DNA from: Pseudoduganella flava | Lineage (GTDB): Bacteria > Pseudomonadota > Gammaproteobacteria > Burkholderiales > Burkholderiaceae_D | Direction: 5' to 3' | Assembly: GCF_007830495.1 (NCBI RefSeq) | Contig: NZ_VLKW01000002.1 | Coordinates: 146,270 to 210,269 of the forward strand | DNA length: 64,000 nucleotides | Shown here: positions 61,077 through 64,000 of the stretch, in pieces | Layout of the letters: each line of letters begins with the position of its first letter | Numbering within the stretch: position 1 is the stretch's first letter | Notes under the pieces: model-generated | Seen by the model: only the letters and a program-made list of their open reading frames with translations | What the model was told of the DNA's origin: nothing | Databases searched by the model: none | Made by a program: the position numbers and the translations under genes

Positions 61077-62404
61077 GTGTCTCCGTTCTTGTGAGTAGGT
61101 GAGGGCAGTGCTTGGATGCGCGCCATGCAGGCAAGGCACAGCAGGCCGCCGACGGCACCGGACAACAGGGTCAGGCGGTAGTCGTGGCCGGACAGGTCGA
61201 GCAGCGGGCCCTGCACGAGGCCCAGCACGATATTGCCGGCAACGACGACGAGATCCTTGGTGGCGTTGAGCTGCACGAAGCGCTCGCGCGGGAACAGCGC
61301 CATCGGCAACGATGCCGCCGCCGTGAACCACGTGCCCGAGACGATCACGTGGCCGAGGTACACGGCCTGGAAGCCGGCGGCGTCGGTCGCCACCAGCCAG
61401 CCCAGCGCCGCGAGCACGCAATACAGCGCCATCGTGACGGCCGACACGCGCAGCGCGCCAAGCCGGTCCACCAGCGCGCCGATGCCGAACGCCGTGCCGA
61501 TCGAGACGCAGTAGCCGGCCGCCGTCAGCATGCCGAGCGTTGCCTTCGGCACGCCGGCCGCATGCGCGTAGAACTGATAGAACGTGTTGAATGGCCCGAA
61601 CGTGACGCCGGCGCAGACGAACACGCCGATCGCCCACAGCATGCCGGTGCCGCCGAGGCACTCGCGCAGCCCGGCCCGGTCCCGTGCGGGAGGCCGGGCC
61701 GGCGCCGGCTGTTCGTGCACCTTTATGCACATGATCACGAGCGCCACGCCGAACACGATGCCGGTGGCGGCGACGATCGTGCCGAGGTGGCGTTCCGTCA
61801 GCGCGAACAGCCAGGTGTGGAAGGCGATGCCGGCGCCCAGGCCGACGATGCGGAACAACCCATAAAACCGGCCCAGCCAGCCGAACGGCACCACGTCGTT
61901 GACGAGCCCCGTGAACAGCGACAGCGCGCACAGCGCGGCGCAGTCGAACAGCGTCCAGAACAGGCCGAAGACGGCGAGGCGGCAGGTGCGCAGGCCCGGC
62001 GAATGAGCGCCGAGCAGCACGTCGGCGGCGCCGCCCAGTTCCGGCGACCAGGCCAGGCCGAGCAAGGCCGCGCAGCCTGCCGGTGCCGCCACCAGCAGGA
62101 ACGGCCGGCGCCGCCCCCAGCGGCTGTGGAACCGGTCCGAGCGCCAGCCGACCCACGGCACGACGAACATCGACAGCAGCGCCGGCACCACCGACAGCAG
62201 CAGCGACGTGGTGGTGTCCGAGGCGCCCAGCACGCGCAGCATTTCGACGCTGGATGGCAGCGCGGCGCGGTCGCGCATCGCGATGCCCAGGTCGCCCAGC
62301 AGCAGCCAGCCCAGCACCGCAGCCAGCGCGGCGCCGCCGGCGGCCTGCACGGTCAAGGCGGACTGCCGGGCGGACGGCGTGGCGGCGGCAGGGCCGGCCA
62401 TCAT
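61073..62404 (-). CDS. MFS sugar transporter, GPH/SLC45-like
   Basis: A 443-residue inner-membrane protein with about 12 hydrophobic segments. The loop 2-3 motif GWRSDRFHSRWGRRRPFLL is typical of the glycoside-pentoside-hexuronide and SLC45-like carriers that move disaccharides with protons or sodium. Its ATG overlaps the lacI stop and its stop overlaps the GH35 start, each by 4 nt. The substrate is probably galactose or a galactoside. Confidence 0.87.
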   Translation of the reverse strand: MMAGPAAATPSARQSALTVQAAGGAALAAVLGWLLLGDLGIAMRDRAALPSSVEMLRVLGASDTTTSLLLSVVPALLSMFVVPWVGWRSDRFHSRWGRRRPFLLVAAPAGCAALLGLAWSPELGGAADVLLGAHSPGLRTCRLAVFGLFWTLFDCAALCALSLFTGLVNDVVPFGWLGRFYGLFRIVGLGAGIAFHTWLFALTERHLGTIVAATGIVFGVALVIMCIKVHEQPAPARPPARDRAGLRECLGGTGMLWAIGVFVCAGVTFGPFNTFYQFYAHAAGVPKATLGMLTAAGYCVSIGTAFGIGALVDRLGALRVSAVTMALYCVLAALGWLVATDAAGFQAVYLGHVIVSGTWFTAAASLPMALFPRERFVQLNATKDLVVVAGNIVLGLVQGPLLDLSGHDYRLTLLSGAVGGLLCLACMARIQALPSPTHKNGDT

Positions 62405-63420
62405 GCCGCGCCAGGCGCGGGTCCGGTCGATTGCCGGATCACCAGCTCCATCGGGAAGGCGGTGCGTGCCGAGGTCACGCCGGCACCCTGGATCAGCGCG
62501 ACGACATCGCTGACCGCCTGCGTCGCCAGCGCCGCCAGCGGCTGGCGCATCGTCGTCAACGGCGGGAACACGTGGCTGGACAGGGGGATATCGTCGAAGC
62601 CGATCACCGACACGTCGCGCGGCACCTGCAGGCCGCGGCTGTGCACCGCGTCGATCGCGCCATACGCCATTTCGTCGTTGGCGGCAAAGATCGCTGTCGG
62701 CGGCCGTGGCAACGCCAGCAGGCGCTGCGCCGCCGCGTTGCCGGGCGCCTGCGCGAACGCGCCGCTTTCCACCAGCGCCGCGTCGACCCGCAGGCCGGCC
62801 GCGTGCAGCGCGTCCTTGTAACCCAGTTCGCGCTCGCCGCTCTGGCCCGTGTGCGGCGTACCGCCGATGAAGCCGATGCGGCGGTGGCCCAGCGCGAGCA
62901 GGTGCTCGACGGCGGCGCGCGCGCCCATGCGGTTTTCGATCGCCACCACCGGCAGCCGCACCGGCCGCGCATCGAAATTGACCAGCACGGCGGGCACGCT
63001 GTGCTGCTCGAGCGACTCCAGGTAGCGGTCCGCGCCGTTCGGCATCACCAGCAGCAGGCCGTCGCACAGTTTGGACAGCATCTCGACCGTGCCGGTACGC
63101 GCCGGATTGTCGAAGCGCTCCGCGTTGAACAGCAGGATGTCGTAGCCGCGCGCGCGCGCCTCGGAACTGATCATCCGTGTGATCTCGTGCAGCACCATTG
63201 AGCCGTAGTTGTTGACGAATACGCCGATCAGGTTGCTCTTGTCGCCGCGCATGCGGCGCGCCAGCATGTCCGGCGTGTAGTTCAGCTGCGCCGCGGCGGC
63301 CATGATCCGCTCGCGCGCCGCTTCGGATACATAACCGACGCCCCGGATCGCCCGCGATGCGGTGATCGGCGAGACGCCGGCGATCTTGGCCACTTCACTG
63401 AGCTTGCTTGCCTTGCGCAT
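62401..63420 (-). CDS. LacI-family transcriptional regulator
   Basis: A 339-residue repressor. Helix-turn-helix at residues about 6-28 (LSEVAKIAGVSPITASRAI), hinge region near 50-60 (LARRMRGDKSNLIGV), then the periplasmic-binding-protein-like sensor domain (GRRIGFIGG-like and VIGFDDIPLSSH segments). The start at 63420 (MRKASK) removes a 22-codon unlikely extension. It is the first gene of the lacI-MFS-GH35 operon and is divergent from a TonB receptor. Two matching LacI-type operators lie in the gap, so it probably controls both directions. Confidence 0.93.
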   Translation of the reverse strand: MRKASKLSEVAKIAGVSPITASRAIRGVGYVSEAARERIMAAAAQLNYTPDMLARRMRGDKSNLIGVFVNNYGSMVLHEITRMISSEARARGYDILLFNAERFDNPARTGTVEMLSKLCDGLLLVMPNGADRYLESLEQHSVPAVLVNFDARPVRLPVVAIENRMGARAAVEHLLALGHRRIGFIGGTPHTGQSGERELGYKDALHAAGLRVDAALVESGAFAQAPGNAAAQRLLALPRPPTAIFAANDEMAYGAIDAVHSRGLQVPRDVSVIGFDDIPLSSHVFPPLTTMRQPLAALATQAVSDVVALIQGAGVTSARTAFPMELVIRQSTGPAPGAA

Positions 63421-63484
63421 CGGGTTCCGTCGTGTACTGAAGAGAGGTATTGACTGTACCAGAGCCGTGCAGGTGGCGGAGGGC

Positions 63485-63504
63485 ATGTGGTCACGTTACC
63501 ACAT
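63485..63504. promoter_or_regulatory. LacI-type operator O1
   Basis: ATGTGGTCACGTTACCACAT is a near-palindrome with a central CG, typical for LacI-family sites. It lies 65-84 bases before the lacI start and is the exact reverse complement of the second site 120 bases away. Confidence 0.85.
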
Positions 63505-63604
63505 CGGCCGTCACTGGCCGAAGTCACTTTATTCAATGAAGTCAATGGCTTAGCTTTTTCAGCATGGAAATGATCAAAGTGTTGAGCGTTTCTTGCCGAG
63601 ATGA

Positions 63605-63624
63605 ATGTGGTAACGTGACCACAT
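63605..63624. promoter_or_regulatory. LacI-type operator O2
   Basis: ATGTGGTAACGTGACCACAT is the exact reverse complement of the first site. It lies 58-77 bases before the TonB receptor start, ahead of a possible -10 (TATACG at 63656). Confidence 0.85.
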
Positions 63625-63681
63625 CACGGGAGCGTCGGACCCGTGCGCCGACCACTATACGAATTCAATAGGGAGACACCG

Positions 63682-64000
63682 ATGAACAAGAAGATCCTCG
63701 CCGCGCTGCTGCCGGTTGCGCTGGCTGCCGCTTATGCACCGCAGGCCCGTGCCCAGGAAGCCGGCGCAGCCGCACCGGCGCCCGCGCAATCCACCGACGC
63801 GACGGCGCCCGCCAGCGGCGCCGCCGACAGCGCGCCCGTCAACACCGTCGTCGTCACGGGCTTCCGTTCCAGCCTGCAGAAGGCGCTGAACCTGAAGCAG
63901 CAGGCGATCGGCGTGCGCGACTCGATCGTGGCCGAGGACATCGGCAAGTTCCCCGAGGCGAACGTGGCCGAATCGCTGCAGCGCGTGCCGGGCGTGATCC
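63682..64000 (+). CDS. TonB-dependent receptor, 5' part (cut by window end)
   Basis: The first 106 residues of a receptor that runs past the window. GGGAGACACC precedes the ATG. Signal peptide ends AQARAQ; an Ala/Pro linker follows; then NTVVVTGFRSSLQKAL and RDSIVAEDIGKFPEANVAE, the TonB-Xanth-Caul plug start. Control by the divergent LacI is likely, which would give one regulon of outer-membrane import, periplasmic GH35 and MFS uptake. Confidence 0.92.
   Translation, partial: MNKKILAALLPVALAAAYAPQARAQEAGAAAPAPAQSTDATAPASGAADSAPVNTVVVTGFRSSLQKALNLKQQAIGVRDSIVAEDIGKFPEANVAESLQRVPGVI

Noticed and set aside
58725-62156. A 1143-codon open frame covering GH35 and most of the MFS gene
   Set aside because: Only the part from 61076 reads as GH35; the rest is an out-of-frame shadow of the MFS gene, which has its own clear membrane segments.

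Overview
The window reads as a chromosomal segment of a high-GC betaproteobacterium, most likely Oxalobacteraceae (Massilia/Duganella/Pseudoduganella group). The basis is a PEP-CTERM protein, RTX and DUF4214-type proteins, a GC-rich third-codon bias and many TonB-dependent receptors paired with carbohydrate enzymes without SusD. The genus is inference. No phage, insertion sequence, CRISPR array or rRNA was seen.

Layout. 1-6.7 kb is ordinary: tRNA-Gly, a PEP-CTERM protein, a YeeE/YedE sulfur transporter, YCII and DUF4256 proteins, a CLC chloride channel and small membrane proteins. 6.9-23 kb is a pectin/hemicellulose region: a GH3 with PA14 insert; a minus-strand operon of TonB receptor, GH43 and an SGNH (rhamnogalacturonan acetylesterase-like) enzyme whose SLH-like tail continues in an overlapping -1 frame; a pectinesterase; and a 1254-residue beta-propeller/GH35 fusion. 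23-26.3 kb holds an ArsH-type flavoprotein and a cobalt/nickel efflux pair (RcnR-type repressor plus CDF pump). 26.6-36.7 kb has a TTG-start SGNH esterase divergent from a TonB receptor, then NAT, FMN reductase, GH28 polygalacturonase, HisN-like phosphatase, ArfB and an alpha/beta hydrolase.

36.9-54.8 kb is the centrepiece: a co-directional, tightly packed set that looks like a complete xyloglucan utilisation locus. It holds a XylR-type regulator, aldose 1-epimerase, a three-part protein (galactose-binding-like domain, SGNH esterase, GH74), GH95, a TonB receptor (TTG start), a GH35-like/DUF5597 enzyme, GH31 with PA14 insert, and GH3. The inferred scheme is that GH74 cuts the glucan backbone, the receptor imports oligosaccharides, GH95 and the GH35-like enzyme strip fucose/galactose, GH31 removes xylose, GH3 cleaves the cello-backbone, and GalM and XylR handle and sense the sugars.

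55-58.6 kb carries a ThuA-like protein, two calcium-binding-repeat proteins (one a serralysin-type protease) and a single-domain response regulator. 58.7-64 kb is a beta-galactoside module: lacI, MFS transporter and GH35 joined by 4-nt overlaps, divergent from a TonB receptor cut by the window end. The divergent promoter region carries two identical 20-bp operators in opposite orientation, 120 bp apart. Palindromic repeats built on GGGACTGTCCC/GGAAATGTTTC occur at three intergenic sites.
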